In this document: positions 41,901 through 51,500 of the stretch, one piece after another
Position numbering within the stretch: the first letter of the stretch is position 1
Layout: every line of letters starts with the position of its first letter
NCBI RefSeq assembly: GCF_010111755.1
Contig: NC_088955.1
Coordinates: forward strand, 643,424-707,423
Reading direction: 5' to 3'
Length of the DNA: 64,000 bases
Source: Nakaseomyces glabratus
Taxonomy: Eukaryota > Ascomycota > Saccharomycetes > Saccharomycetales > Saccharomycetaceae
Translations under genes and position numbers: made by a program
The notes under the pieces: generated by a model
Databases searched by the model: none
The model's input: only the letters and a program-made list of their open reading frames with translations
Told to the model about the DNA's origin: nothing

Positions 41901-42101
41901 GTACTTCCTGAAAGTTCTAAAATGATGCAATATTTAACATCAACAGAAGAGAGGAATAAAACAGCGAGGAACACAATAGCAACAAACATCGTCAGTATAA
42001 GTACATTCCACTTCGAAGGAGAAGGAAATGCTATTAGAATGGGATACACTCAACTTTTGCTTATGTTGATAGGCATAATAGTGATGAACATAGGGACCTA
42101 A
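38997..42101 (+). CDS. EPA1: EPA1, epithelial adhesin (PA14 galactose lectin, GPI-anchored)
   Basis: The 1034-residue length equals that of Epa1, the main lectin by which C. glabrata binds host epithelial glycans ending in galactose. A signal peptide (1-about 30) precedes the PA14 domain (about 40-270). The calcium-binding DD motif is D164-D165 (SADDLLFVNFGAGNAFDCC), with N225. The specificity loop CBL2 reads R226-E227-Y228-D229, exactly the Epa1 residues in published structures as I recall them. A Ser/Thr stalk contains three 40-residue repeats (about 580-700) and many N-glycosylation sites. The C terminus GEGNAIRMGYTQLLLMLIGIIVMNIGT is a GPI signal. EPA1 is transcribed towards the telomere and converges with EPA2; it is normally held silent by subtelomeric chromatin. 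Confidence 0.95.
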   Translation: MILNPALFLNKCVCIYTTLILLLLTNGGYATSSNDISLASKDPTTFPLGCSPDITTPKKGLSMELYSYDFRKKGSYPCWDAAYLDPNYPRTGYKSHRLLAKVDGVTGNINFYYHATKGCTPQLGHLPASYNYPKPLTMTNFTMLLYGYFRPKVTGFHTFTISADDLLFVNFGAGNAFDCCRRDSSADHFGNYQAYAIWGSKTAKDELTVHLDAGVYYPIRLFYNNREYDGALSFTFKTESNENTVSDFSEYFFSLDDTEEGCPGLISYDSSCASVKTSKIIGIDYHTETPNENLVPITKTIYHLGIPCTGTTTTPLCGSGFYDPLANKCVTINTSSTSSVTKTTSHTTSKEVSFHSSISSQKTLIPKSIPSPYGPIKSQSIPTEMETSSEISSSEYAFSDVISTPSHSPYTKKHSSLNSSSYTSTVIHSLTSYSISQGIFSTSLSEQNITSKSSTDKFSTATSMSNSITQSSIIISQSSTNNENYTTTSMHTSSDKISTETLNNSISTTTSILFSNSSTILKNNTTIISSDKDTHYHPVNPTIVCSTNKTEIICASITQPSISNSNNHWSSSVLRFNSTTVRSTLPSSAGSNETSINVPFSSSTESNASTSSTSTSNSKTVRSTLPSSAGSNETSINVPFSSSTESNTSTSSTSTSNSKTVRSTLPSSAGSNETSINVPFSSSTESNASTSSTSTSNSKTVRSTPFSSAGIIMTSLSQRNNKSASSYASSNSKCYNTADSCRKVHSTPSYLLTSSYTSEGVDYDCSLVSTKLKINDTNCLNNKHTTKSCLKTSVTTTIPTLEIKTARKSSSNTIGLHSYPTSSPNKSISSAPIIGYISSFKTIKTASPSYQTSDLTTITTITSLNNPGSTAVENTHESNDKSRKTSSNDISSKHSVIKETKDAVESSNKSHQTNTLKCSSIIIASSSHNSYESLGGTTLTLTLSKVYSPQNNDTLPFLEISEVNPSRTVLPESSKMMQYLTSTEERNKTARNTIATNIVSISTFHFEGEGNAIRMGYTQLLLMLIGIIVMNIGT
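40735..41110 (+). repeat. EPA1: 120-bp tandem repeats in the EPA1 stalk, 3 copies plus a partial one
   Basis: Units begin at about 40735, 40855 and 40975, with a fourth partial copy from 41095. Each encodes 40 residues beginning TVRSTLPSSAGSNETSINVP. The copies differ by only a few bases, so copy number probably varies among isolates. Confidence 0.9.
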
Positions 42102-44316
42102 AACCAGGAAATATAATAACTTCCATAGTTTAGCATTGTAAAAGCTGTGGTGGCTGTTTTGTTTCACTGCAATCTTTCTTGCAGGCGGATCACATCACCA
42201 TCCGTTTTTAACAGTGTATATTGCCTAGGTAGCATCCATCATCAATACCCTTTATATCAGAGCTTTATACAAATAATATTCCTGGTCACACTTGAAATGA
42301 GAGATATTATAAAAAACTTCGGGTGGTATCATAAGTTTCAGGGTTTTTGGTTTACATACGAAGCCTAATTTGCCTTTTCTATTCTCCCAGAGAATTCAAC
42401 TTTTGAGCAGGGACCATTGTTTTCGCGATTTTCAAAAGCAAGAGAAAGTTAGAGCAAATCACGAAAATCCAGAAGATATAAGAAATCTCGAATTAAACTT
42501 CCATAATAGGTCAATTGTCAAAAAAAACTCGAAACAACTTATTATTCTAAACGAATATGATCATATGCACATACCGTTCCACGAATATGAGAGTTTATAC
42601 GACTATGGTGCAAGGCTTAACATGCCGCTCATACAGGCACAGAAGTATATAAACGAAGGAGAAGAGAAGATAAGATATAACTAGGTAGGTAACGGACTAT
42701 TGTAATCTTTCAGGTGAAAAGAAACCGAGTTAGGCTTATTAGAACCAGTTTATCTGCCAAAGATAAAAGGTATAAAGGAGCCCTCATTGATAATAGTCCA
42801 TGAAGTTAGACCAAAGTTCTAGTATCTTATTCTGTATAATAAAAGAGGATAACCAGTATAATTTCTATAATATACCCTTAGAGTTTTGAATTAATATCTT
42901 ATCATCATGTCTTCTAAGTATAACTGGACACAAGAACTAACTACTCCACAAAATCGTCTTAGACTATCGCAAAACAGTGTGATAGATACTTGAACACGAA
43001 TAGTAGTGATGGGGCCTATCTTCACTTAAACATTAGTGTAAAGCATATTCAATTTTATTGACCAAAACAATAAAAGTAATTAAAACTGTAATTACGAAAT
43101 TTACATGATAAGTCAGATTATTGCACCCGATATGTTTCTTTCAAGAAGATAATCTCATGGCCGTATAGCATATATAACAGTTTAGGGCAGTCCCAATTGT
43201 AAGCAGTTACATAGATTGCTAACAGGAAGCTTTATGATCTATGTAAAATCCAGTGTTCTAATCGCCTCTAAAACTTTTTTTAGCTAATGTTAGATTAATT
43301 CTAATACTACATTCCTGATAATCTGTAAATGATCACAAGAGAGTCTTGTTGCTCGAACAACTGTCCTCGATAACATCTCAAAGTTCAAAACCAAATTCTG
43401 TTGGTTAAAAATATTGTGATATTAAGTTTAGACTTATCAATGTCTTCAAAATCATACACTAAAATATCCAAATGTATAGAGGTAGTGTATTCGCAAGAAA
43501 CACGGCCTAAGACAAGTAAATTTTCAGAAATAATTTTTAGTATAGATTATAGCTTTGATATCAAGCAAGATGTTATTGGTAATGAACATAACTATTATAA
43601 TTAAGTCCAAGTAAAGAATCTCTTTTAATACAATAAATTGATCAGAATCGTAACTGGATTGATATCAGTAAAGCAGTATATATCAAAGTGCCCAAACAAA
43701 GATTAAATGAAATAAAACACCTTCACATAAGTTTCAATTGCATTCAAAAAGGTTTCCGAAAAATTTGTAGAATAGTGTCCAACATATTGTTATATCTAAA
43801 AAATAGTTTATCATCATATAGAGGGCCACATTGTTTATATAGTACATAACTTTCGTTTTTTTTAGATGTCCCATTTAGGGAGTCTGACTTGCAACAAAAC
43901 ACTGCTCGAAAATTTCGAATAATACAACTTAAAATCTGGTAGAGTTTATTGAATTTTAGGTACTGATAAAATTTTTATAATATGTTGAAAAATGGTATAA
44001 CTGCTCATTGTCACATCCACTCAAATGTCGTCAACTATTAACGAATGCAATATAAAAAGACACTAGCTAAGTCAGTATTTCATTTCAAATTTGTTGATAC
44101 TCTGGAAAGTACAACAAAAAAAAAAAGATAATCTAATTGTCCTTGAAAATATTGAACAATCCAGAAGCTAAACATCCTAGACATTCAAAAACAAAAAGTT
44201 TTTAGGGATATTATCTGACATTCTTTAGTTATTTTAAAAAATACAAACAGGTACATACATTATACATGTATATGACATATCGATCTTATGCCATCATACA
44301 TGAATTTATTGAGATC
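42102..44316. other. convergent EPA1-EPA2 spacer
   Basis: This 2.2-kb spacer lies between the 3' ends. As I recall, a silencing 'negative element' has been mapped a few hundred bases downstream of the EPA1 stop. In this window that would fall near 42.3-42.7 kb, but the sequence itself does not show its limits. The rest is AT-rich with no convincing gene. Confidence 0.5.
42313..42684 (+). pseudogene. ATG-less open frame, possible gene relic in the EPA1 negative-element region
   Basis: The frame is open for 123 codons between stops. It has no ATG before the internal Met of DHMHIPFHEYESL. Its C-terminal half (ENPEDIRNLELNFHNRSIV, EYESLYDYGARLNMPLIQA) has protein-like composition, unlike the low-complexity frames nearby. 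A partly overlapping frame (42147-42368) ends just where this one becomes informative. I do not recognise the family. It could be a decayed gene or chance. Confidence 0.25.
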
Positions 44317-47300
44317 CTATACTAATATTGGAGCAACCAATACTGTTATGATAGTCCAGATAAATATTGACGATAAATGAGCAGCCCTAAATCCTTCACC
44401 TTTGAATATCGATGGTACAGATTGCACACTAGTAATAGAAGTAGATATTGAAGGTGATAGATTACCATTGCCGTTGTTGCCAGAACCACTGCCGTTTGGA
44501 GATGGTGTGTTGCCGTTGTTGCCAGAACCACCGCCGTTTGGAGATGGTGTGTTGCCGTTGTTGCCAGAACCACCGCCGTTTGGAGATGGTGTGTTGCCGT
44601 TGTTGCCAGAACCACCGCCGTTTGGAGATGGTGTGTTGCCGGTGTTGCCAGAACCACCGCCGTTTGGAGATGGTGTGTTGCCGTTGTTGCCAGAACCACC
44701 GCCGTTTGGAGATGGTGTGTTGCCGTTGTTGCCGGAACCACCGCCGTTTGGAGATGGTGTGTTGCCGTTGTTGCCGGAACCACCGCCGTTTGGAGATGGT
44801 GTGTTGCCGTTGTTGCCAGAACCACCGCCGTTTGGAGATGGTGTGTTGCCGGTGTTGCCAGAACCACCGCCGTTTGGAGATGGTGTGTTGCCGTTGTTGC
44901 CGGAACCACCGCCGTTTGGAGATGGTGTGTTGCCGTTGTTGCCAGAACCACCGCCGTTTGGAGATGGTGTGTTGCCGTTGTTGCCAGAACCACCGCCGTT
45001 TGGAGATGGTGTGTTGCCGTTGTTGCCAGAACCACCGCCGTTTGGAGATGGTGGCCTAATAGTGGTAGTAATGGTTGATATTATTCCATTTGTGAAAGTA
45101 ACCGTTCTTGTCGAGACTGAAGGTGTGATCGCTATATTACCAACTGGTGGGACACTGGAAGTACCAACATTGCCGTTGTTACTGGGCTTGCTGCCAGTCA
45201 GGGTGATGGTGGTGGTGCTCTTGGAGACGGTTGTGGTGTATGGTGGAGGCAGTGAGAAGGAGTCGGAGTCGCCGTTGTTGCCGGGCTTGCTGCCAGTCAG
45301 GGTGATGGTGGTGGTGCCTGTGCGGGTGTGGCCGTCGGAGTCGGTGGATGGGAAGAAGGAGACGATGTCTGTTTCTGTGGTGGTGCTCTTGGAGACGGTT
45401 GTGGTGTATGGTGGAGGCAGTGAGAAGGAGTCGGAGTCGCCGTTGTTGCCGGGCTTGCTGCCAGTCAGGGTGATGGTGGTGGTGCCTGTGCGGGTGTGGC
45501 CGTCGGAGTCGGTGGATGGGAAGAAGGAGACGATGTCTGTTTCTGTGGTGGTGCTCTTGGAGACGGTTGTGGTGTATGGTGGAGGCAGTGAGAAGGAGTC
45601 GGAGTCGCCGTTGTTGCCGGGCTTGCTGCCAGTCAGGGTGATGGTGGTGGTGCCTGTGCGGGTGTGGCCGTCGGAGTCGGTGGATGGGAAGAAGGAGACG
45701 ATGTCTGTTTCTGTGGTGGTGCTCTTGGAGACGGTTGTGGTGTATGGTGGAGGCAGTGAGAAGGAGTCGGAGTCGCCGTTGTTGCCGGGCTTGCTGCCAG
45801 TCAGGGTGATGGTGGTGGTGCCTGTGCGGGTGTGGCCGTCGGAGTCGGTGGATGGGAAGAAGGAGACGATGTCTGTTTCTGTGGTGGTGCTCTTGGAGAC
45901 GGTTGTGGTGTATGGTGGAGGCAGTGAGAAGGAGTCGGTGTTGCTGTTTGAACTACCGCCATTTGGAGAAGGTGGGGTTACAGTAACTGTAACAGTTGTG
46001 GTGCTACCGTTGGATAAAGTAACCGTTCTTGTTGAAATTGAAGGACTGACAATGCTAGGAGATGGGTTCACAGAAGATGGGTTGACGGAAGATGGGTTCA
46101 CAGAAGATGGGTTGTGTGATGGGTCAGCTGGAGAAGGATCGGCCGGCTTGCTTGAAGGGTTGACAGAGGATGGGTTCACAGAAGACGGGTTAACGGAAGA
46201 TGGGTTGTGTGATGGGTCAGCTGGAGAAGGATCAGCCGGCTTGCTTGAAGGGTTGACAGAGGATGGGTTCACAGAAGATGGGTTAACTGAAGATGGGTCA
46301 GCTGGAGAAGGATCAGCCGGCTTGCTTGATGGGTTGACAGAGGATGGGTTCACAGAAGATGGGTTCACAGAAGATGGGTTGTGTGATGGGTCAGCTGGAG
46401 AAGGATCAGCCGGCTTGCTTGAAGGGTTGACAGAGGATGGGTTCACAGAAGATGGGTTGTGTGATGGGTCAGCTGGAGAAGGATCAACTGGCTTGCTTGA
46501 AGGGTTGACAGAGGATGGGTTCACAGAAGATGGGTTGACGGATGATGGGATCACAGAAGATGGGTTAACGGATGATGGGTTGACTGAGGATGGGTTCACA
46601 GAAGATGGGTTGTGTGATGGGTCAGCTGGAGAAGGATCGGCCGGCTTGCTTGAAGGGTTGACAGAGGATGGGTTCACAGAAGACGGGTTAACGGAAGATG
46701 GGTTGTGTGATGGGTCAGCTGGAGAAGGATCAACTGGCTTGCTTGAAGGGTTGACAGAGGATGGGTTCACAGAAGATGGGTTGTGTGATGGGTCAGCTGG
46801 AGAAGGATCGGCCGGCTTGCTTGAAGGGTTGACAGAGGATGGGTTCACAGAAGATGGGTTGACTGAGGATGGGTTAACGGAAGATGGGTTGTGTGATGGG
46901 TCAGCTGGAGAAGGATCAACTGGCTTGCTTGAAGGGTTGACAGAGGATGGGTTAACGGATGATGGGTTGACTGAGGATGGGTTAACGGAAGATGGGTTAA
47001 CTGAAGATGGGTCAGCTGGAGAAGGATCAACTGGCTTGCTTGAAGGGTTGACAGAGGATGGGTTCACAGAAGATGGGTTGTGTGATGGGTCAGCTGGAGA
47101 AGGATCGGCCGGCTTGCTTGAAGGGTTGACAGAGGATGGGTTCACAGAAGATGGGTTGACTGAGGATGGGTTAACGGAAGATGGGTTGTGTGATGGGTCA
47201 GCTGGAGAAGGATCAACTGGCTTGCTTGAAGGGTTGACAGAGGATGGGTTCACAGAAGATGGGTTGTGTGATGGGTCAGCTGGAGAAGGATCGGCCGGCT

Positions 47301-48513
47301 TGCTTGAAGGGTTGACAGAGGATGGGTTCACAGAAGATGGGTTGACTGAGGATGGGTTAACGGAAGATGGGTTGTGTGATGGGTCAGCTGGAGAAGGATC
47401 AACTGGCTTGCTTGAAGGGTTGACAGAGGATGGGTTAACGGATGATGGGTTGACTGAGGGGGAGCTGCTGCTGGAAGATGAGGAAGAGCTGCTGCTGGAA
47501 GATGAGGAGGAGCTGCTAGATGATTTATTTTCTTGACTTGGTGTTGGAAGAGGTTCACATACATCTCTAATGGGGTTATAAAATTCACCTTCACATTTTT
47601 GTGTTGGCTGTTCTGGATCACATGGGACACCAATTTCGTAAATTGTTTTTGTAATAGGGACAATATTTCCTTCCTGTTTGTCAACAGTTGTACTAGAGGT
47701 TAAAATAGTTGATGATTTCACATCAGCGCAGTGGTAGTTATAGTTAATATTACCTGGACATTGCTCTTCATCAGAAGCAGAGAAAAAATAGCTGGTAAAG
47801 TCATGAATGATTTCCTTATTAAATTCTGTACTGAAAGAAAAATCTAAAACTGCATTGTTGTCCCTATTCACATAGAACAATCTAATAGGATAGTATATGC
47901 CAGAAACAAGAAATACAGTAAGATCAGCTGTAGCCTTGTCAGTTCCCCAAATCGAATACGACTGATAATTACCAAAATTGTCTAACGTTGATTCGGCTCT
48001 ACAACAATCAAATGCATTTCCAGCACCAAGATTCATAAATAACAAATCGTCGGCTTCAAGGTTAAACGTGTGGTAGCCGGTCACCTTTGGCTGAAAATAG
48101 CCATATAATATCATTGTAAAGTTTGTGTAAGTTAATGTGTTTTGATAATTGTAGTTGCTTGGAAGATTACCACTTAACACACGACAAGGATCGTTAGGCT
48201 TCAAGTCAATATCAATTCTTCCGTTTACTCCTGTAATGTCAGCGAGTTTGCGCTCTTTTTTGTAGCCTGACCTGGGGAAATCTGGATATTGGTAGGTATT
48301 ATATGCACAGCCTGGTACTGGATGCCCATAGGAGTACAGTTTCACAGCCAAACCCGGCTGTGTTTTTAGTACTTGGGGTGAACAACCCATTGGAAAACTT
48401 GTCGGATCCTTGGATTTAGGAAAGTATTTATCACTTTGCATTGCACCTAAATTTTGGGCGTTCAATGCCTGCAGAAAGAACGTCCAACAAAACAGTGCTA
48501 TTTTCCAGTTCAT
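44317..48513 (-). CDS. EPA2: EPA2, PA14-domain epithelial adhesin with very long repeat stalk
   Basis: From the ATG at 48511-48513 this is 1398 residues. The frame also has an ATG at 48577-48579, 22 codons further out, but the inner one gives a clean signal peptide (MNWKIALFCWTFFLQALNA). It also aligns with EPA3 and leaves about 113 bases to the TATA box. The PA14 domain (about 35-260) keeps the DD pair D155-D156 and FGNYQSYSIWG. CBL2 reads N216-R217-D218-N219-N220, a pattern I associate with the Epa6 type rather than Epa1. Next come a poly-Ser run, SVNPSS/KPADPSPADPSHNPS repeats, four 56-residue TTT-rich repeats plus a shortened one, and fourteen NGGGSGNNGNTPSP repeats. A GPI-type hydrophobic end follows. 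The gene lies tail-to-tail with EPA1. Confidence 0.92.
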   Translation of the reverse strand: MNWKIALFCWTFFLQALNAQNLGAMQSDKYFPKSKDPTSFPMGCSPQVLKTQPGLAVKLYSYGHPVPGCAYNTYQYPDFPRSGYKKERKLADITGVNGRIDIDLKPNDPCRVLSGNLPSNYNYQNTLTYTNFTMILYGYFQPKVTGYHTFNLEADDLLFMNLGAGNAFDCCRAESTLDNFGNYQSYSIWGTDKATADLTVFLVSGIYYPIRLFYVNRDNNAVLDFSFSTEFNKEIIHDFTSYFFSASDEEQCPGNINYNYHCADVKSSTILTSSTTVDKQEGNIVPITKTIYEIGVPCDPEQPTQKCEGEFYNPIRDVCEPLPTPSQENKSSSSSSSSSSSSSSSSSSSSSPSVNPSSVNPSSVNPSSKPVDPSPADPSHNPSSVNPSSVNPSSVNPSSVNPSSKPADPSPADPSHNPSSVNPSSVNPSSKPVDPSPADPSHNPSSVNPSSVNPSSVNPSSVNPSSKPADPSPADPSHNPSSVNPSSVNPSSKPVDPSPADPSSVNPSSVNPSSVNPSSVNPSSVNPSSKPVDPSPADPSHNPSSVNPSSVNPSSVNPSSVNPSSKPADPSPADPSHNPSSVNPSSVNPSSKPVDPSPADPSHNPSSVNPSSVNPSSVNPSSKPADPSPADPSHNPSSVNPSSVNPSSVNPSSVIPSSVNPSSVNPSSVNPSSKPVDPSPADPSHNPSSVNPSSVNPSSKPADPSPADPSHNPSSVNPSSVNPSSVNPSSKPADPSPADPSSVNPSSVNPSSVNPSSKPADPSPADPSHNPSSVNPSSVNPSSVNPSSKPADPSPADPSHNPSSVNPSSVNPSSVNPSPSIVSPSISTRTVTLSNGSTTTVTVTVTPPSPNGGSSNSNTDSFSLPPPYTTTVSKSTTTETDIVSFFPSTDSDGHTRTGTTTITLTGSKPGNNGDSDSFSLPPPYTTTVSKSTTTETDIVSFFPSTDSDGHTRTGTTTITLTGSKPGNNGDSDSFSLPPPYTTTVSKSTTTETDIVSFFPSTDSDGHTRTGTTTITLTGSKPGNNGDSDSFSLPPPYTTTVSKSTTTETDIVSFFPSTDSDGHTRTGTTTITLTGSKPGNNGDSDSFSLPPPYTTTVSKSTTTITLTGSKPSNNGNVGTSSVPPVGNIAITPSVSTRTVTFTNGIISTITTTIRPPSPNGGGSGNNGNTPSPNGGGSGNNGNTPSPNGGGSGNNGNTPSPNGGGSGNNGNTPSPNGGGSGNTGNTPSPNGGGSGNNGNTPSPNGGGSGNNGNTPSPNGGGSGNNGNTPSPNGGGSGNNGNTPSPNGGGSGNTGNTPSPNGGGSGNNGNTPSPNGGGSGNNGNTPSPNGGGSGNNGNTPSPNGSGSGNNGNGNLSPSISTSITSVQSVPSIFKGEGFRAAHLSSIFIWTIITVLVAPILV
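44457..45052 (-). repeat. EPA2: 42-bp repeats in EPA2, 14 copies
   Basis: Each unit encodes NGGGSGNNGNTPSP. Variants are NTGNT in two copies and NGSGSGNNGNG in the most C-terminal one. The same unit fills EPA3. The copies are nearly identical in DNA, including synonymous positions. Confidence 0.95.
45188..45945 (-). repeat. EPA2: 168-bp repeats in EPA2, 4 full copies plus one internally deleted copy
   Basis: The repeat junction GCCGTTGTTG recurs at 45271, 45439, 45607 and 45775, an exact 168-base period. Each unit encodes 56 residues (SDSFSLPPPYTTTVSKSTTT, then ETDIVSFFPSTDSDGHTRTG, then TTTITLTGSKPGNNGD). The copy nearest 45188 lacks 23 codons, ETDIV...TGTTT, between two TTT-coding stretches. 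Confidence 0.93.
46066..47460 (-). repeat. EPA2: SVNPSS / KPADPSPADPSHNPS compound repeat array in EPA2
   Basis: Units of 18 bases (Ser-Ser-Val-Asn-Pro-Ser) are interrupted by 45-base KPADPSPADPSHNPS or KPVDPSPADPSHNPS blocks, giving higher-order units of about 81-117 bases. Alternating KPA and KPV blocks show ordered duplications of multi-unit segments. It is followed at 47461-47520 by a poly-serine run. Confidence 0.93.
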
Positions 48514-51500
48514 ATTAGGTTCAAATAGTATGTTTCTTGTATGATATTTTTTTTTGTAATTATAAGAGAAAATTTCCATCTAAATTAAAGATGCCAAATT
48601 GGGTGTTGAACTGGCAAGAGTTCACTTTTATATATACTTTTTTTGTTTTTTTTTGAATGAATATTGCTTGCCATTTTGGATACTCAAATTATCATTACCT
48701 TACTGACTTAGTCACAAATAGCATGGTATCGTCAAGGTATTCTCTTTAATTTGAAAATAGTGGAGATTACTTATCTCAGTTTCCAAGTTTAATGAGGGTC
48801 TCGAAGCTTTTGATTTTCTATAGTTTTAAAATGAGACAGTTTACAAATACCTTCGTATCTATTTTTTTTAAATTATGAAAATAGTAAGTAATTTCATCAC
48901 CGCTGTTAACTATTGCCGTGTAATTTATTAACTGGTATTCTTTTCCTATTCGTTTTATTTCAACTAAGGGTGACATATACAATACACATTACTCCTAATT
49001 TTGATCTAGAATTATCGAAAACCATAAAGACAACCTATTAGCAAGTTGTATAATCCTTGCTAATAGATTAGATTTTGATTAGATGTTGTACTTTTTCATG
49101 ATTCAATAGCAACTAATGAAAGGTGAAGATTTACAAGGAGTAATATAATAACATTAATTCTCTTAAAGAGGGGATCATTTTATTTTGTTGATGATCGCTG
49201 TATCAGAAATCACATTGGCACAAAAGAAGTCTGGACTTCAGAAAAAAACCAAAGCCGAATTAGTAGGTAAAGATTGACATGCGCAATATTGTAGCATTTG
49301 GCTATCAAGAACTGAATATTATTTTATTGTTAAGCACCTGTTTGATGGTAAGATGTTATTACATAAAGTCATACAGAAACAAAAAGCCCCTTACATCTTT
49401 TTAATGGTCTTTGCCTAAATTAAAAAAGGGTCTAATCATTACCTGCATCCTGTACATGTGTGCTCATCTTGATTACAAATTAATTTGAATGAACCTCTCT
49501 CTTGGCAAGAAGTTGTAAAAGTCTCTTTATCATAAAACTTTCGAAAGCTGTCTGCTCTATCCCGATAAGAGCGTAATCACGCCAATCTTCTAAAAATTTA
49601 CTATCCTTGTAAAAAGACAAGTACTCAGTTGCATTTGCATCATGCTATCACCACAGTGACGTAATACTATGAATGATAAGATATTATTTCCTAAATGACC
49701 CATAAGGTACTAATTTTTGGTCTTGATGGTGCTTTCTCTCCATGGGTAATCTAGCATTTGTATTTCATATGATAAGGATTTACCTTTCACATCATGTTAT
49801 ACGGAAATGATTTACCGTGTTTGTTTTGGTAGGCCGATACGTTAAACAAATGATAACAAAGTCTTCAAAAATAAATAAAAAGGAACTTACTCTCATCTTT
49901 TAGGATCTAAATTTCCTTATCTGTAAAAAAGAAAGGTTTTCCTGTATCGATTTATAGTGACATATAAGAATGAAACTACGAGAAATGGTAATAAATTGCC
50001 GCTACAGTATTGATTATAAGTCGAGATTAATACTATTTATTCTATATCCAAATCCTAGACAATTTTGTTAATAAAAGTATCATTTAGAAATCTCAGAACT
50101 CTTGAAAATGCGCATTTAATATTTCCCTCTATCCCCACTAATTATACTTGACTGTATTGAAAAAATATCCAAATATTGTATAAGAACTCATGATATAAGA
50201 TTTCACCTATGTAGAGCACCAACTAGACACACACAGAGACACCAATGCTTAATTTGGTGGAGCCGTCTTCTTGAAGTCAAGTTATTACTATTAAGGTGGC
50301 CCTATTTTTGATATAATCTAATTACCTTGTGAACTCTACAATGAATTATTGTAGCGAGTGTTAGGTATAATACAAGCTATAGCAATATAGAGTTTAAATT
50401 TCATATAATTCTTCTGTTCAAATCAAGGAACAAACAAAGAGCCAACATGGATTGACAAAGAAAAATCACCATCAAATCAACCATGTATAATTTAAGGAAA
50501 TATGAAACGGTCGAGACTGCCAATCAGACAACTAACAATAAAGAATAGATTCAATGACTAAGTTTTATATTTCTAATCTTAGTGTAAATCTGTATATGGT
50601 ACAATTATGCAAATCTTTGGAAAGCCTTGTGCTTTACCAGAATGAACAACATATAAAGATATTACCATATTCAAAAATTAGTGTTGCCTATCATTCAAAA
50701 TGAAATCTAGTAGTAATGAATACCACAGATATCATAAAGAGTTACTTTCAACCACAATTGAACTTTATTTGATGTTGACTGTATTTGTCCAGTTAAGATA
50801 CCTATATTTTCCTTGTCCATGGTAACGTATATTGTTTTTTGGAGAGTCTAAAGTTGGGTTTTTTTTATCAATATCTTCAGGTAAAAGTTACAATCATTAG
50901 ACGAGTAATATCCTCTATTACCACTTTGATTATGCAGAGGTTTAATATCCAATATTTGCTTACTTGATTTTATACCCACTAACCGAATTAGGAGGTTGTT
51001 CATCATGGTTTAACCCTTACTTTTGTGATTAGAACATTACCTAAGAATTATTTTTGTCTTAGAATAATGGTGTACTTTCCTCCACATTTCTATAATGGAA
51101 AGTTTCATGTTGTACGAGTTTTCTAGTGAACATTTCCTTGCATTAGAAGTATTAGCATTGGCTGGATGGAAAACGCAAAGAATGTGAAATTATTTTAAGG
51201 AGGAGGGATTTTTGTTTTGACTAAATTTTATGTAATAATGAAAAATGCTAGGAGGTAGAAAGTTTGGTCTATAAGTTGGACCCCCCTTAAAGCAAAAATT
51301 ATACAGAGTTTTTTAATAGTGACTACTACAGTGCTAATTTCCTGGCTTTCATTTAAAATGAGTAAATACTTTTGTATAAGCAAAGGAAGTGCTGCTTTGT
51401 GAATATTCCCCAAGCATGCACAAAATGGGAAGATAGATTATCTACATGGCATTTTGATAAAGCAATTACGATGCAGACAACTTTAAATATGGTATATCAT

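Noticed and set aside
44448..45059. Cys/His/Arg-rich 203-codon frame resembling a zinc-finger array
   Set aside because: It is a periodic misreading of the 42-bp EPA2 repeat; the same pattern appears in EPA3 at 54416-54871.
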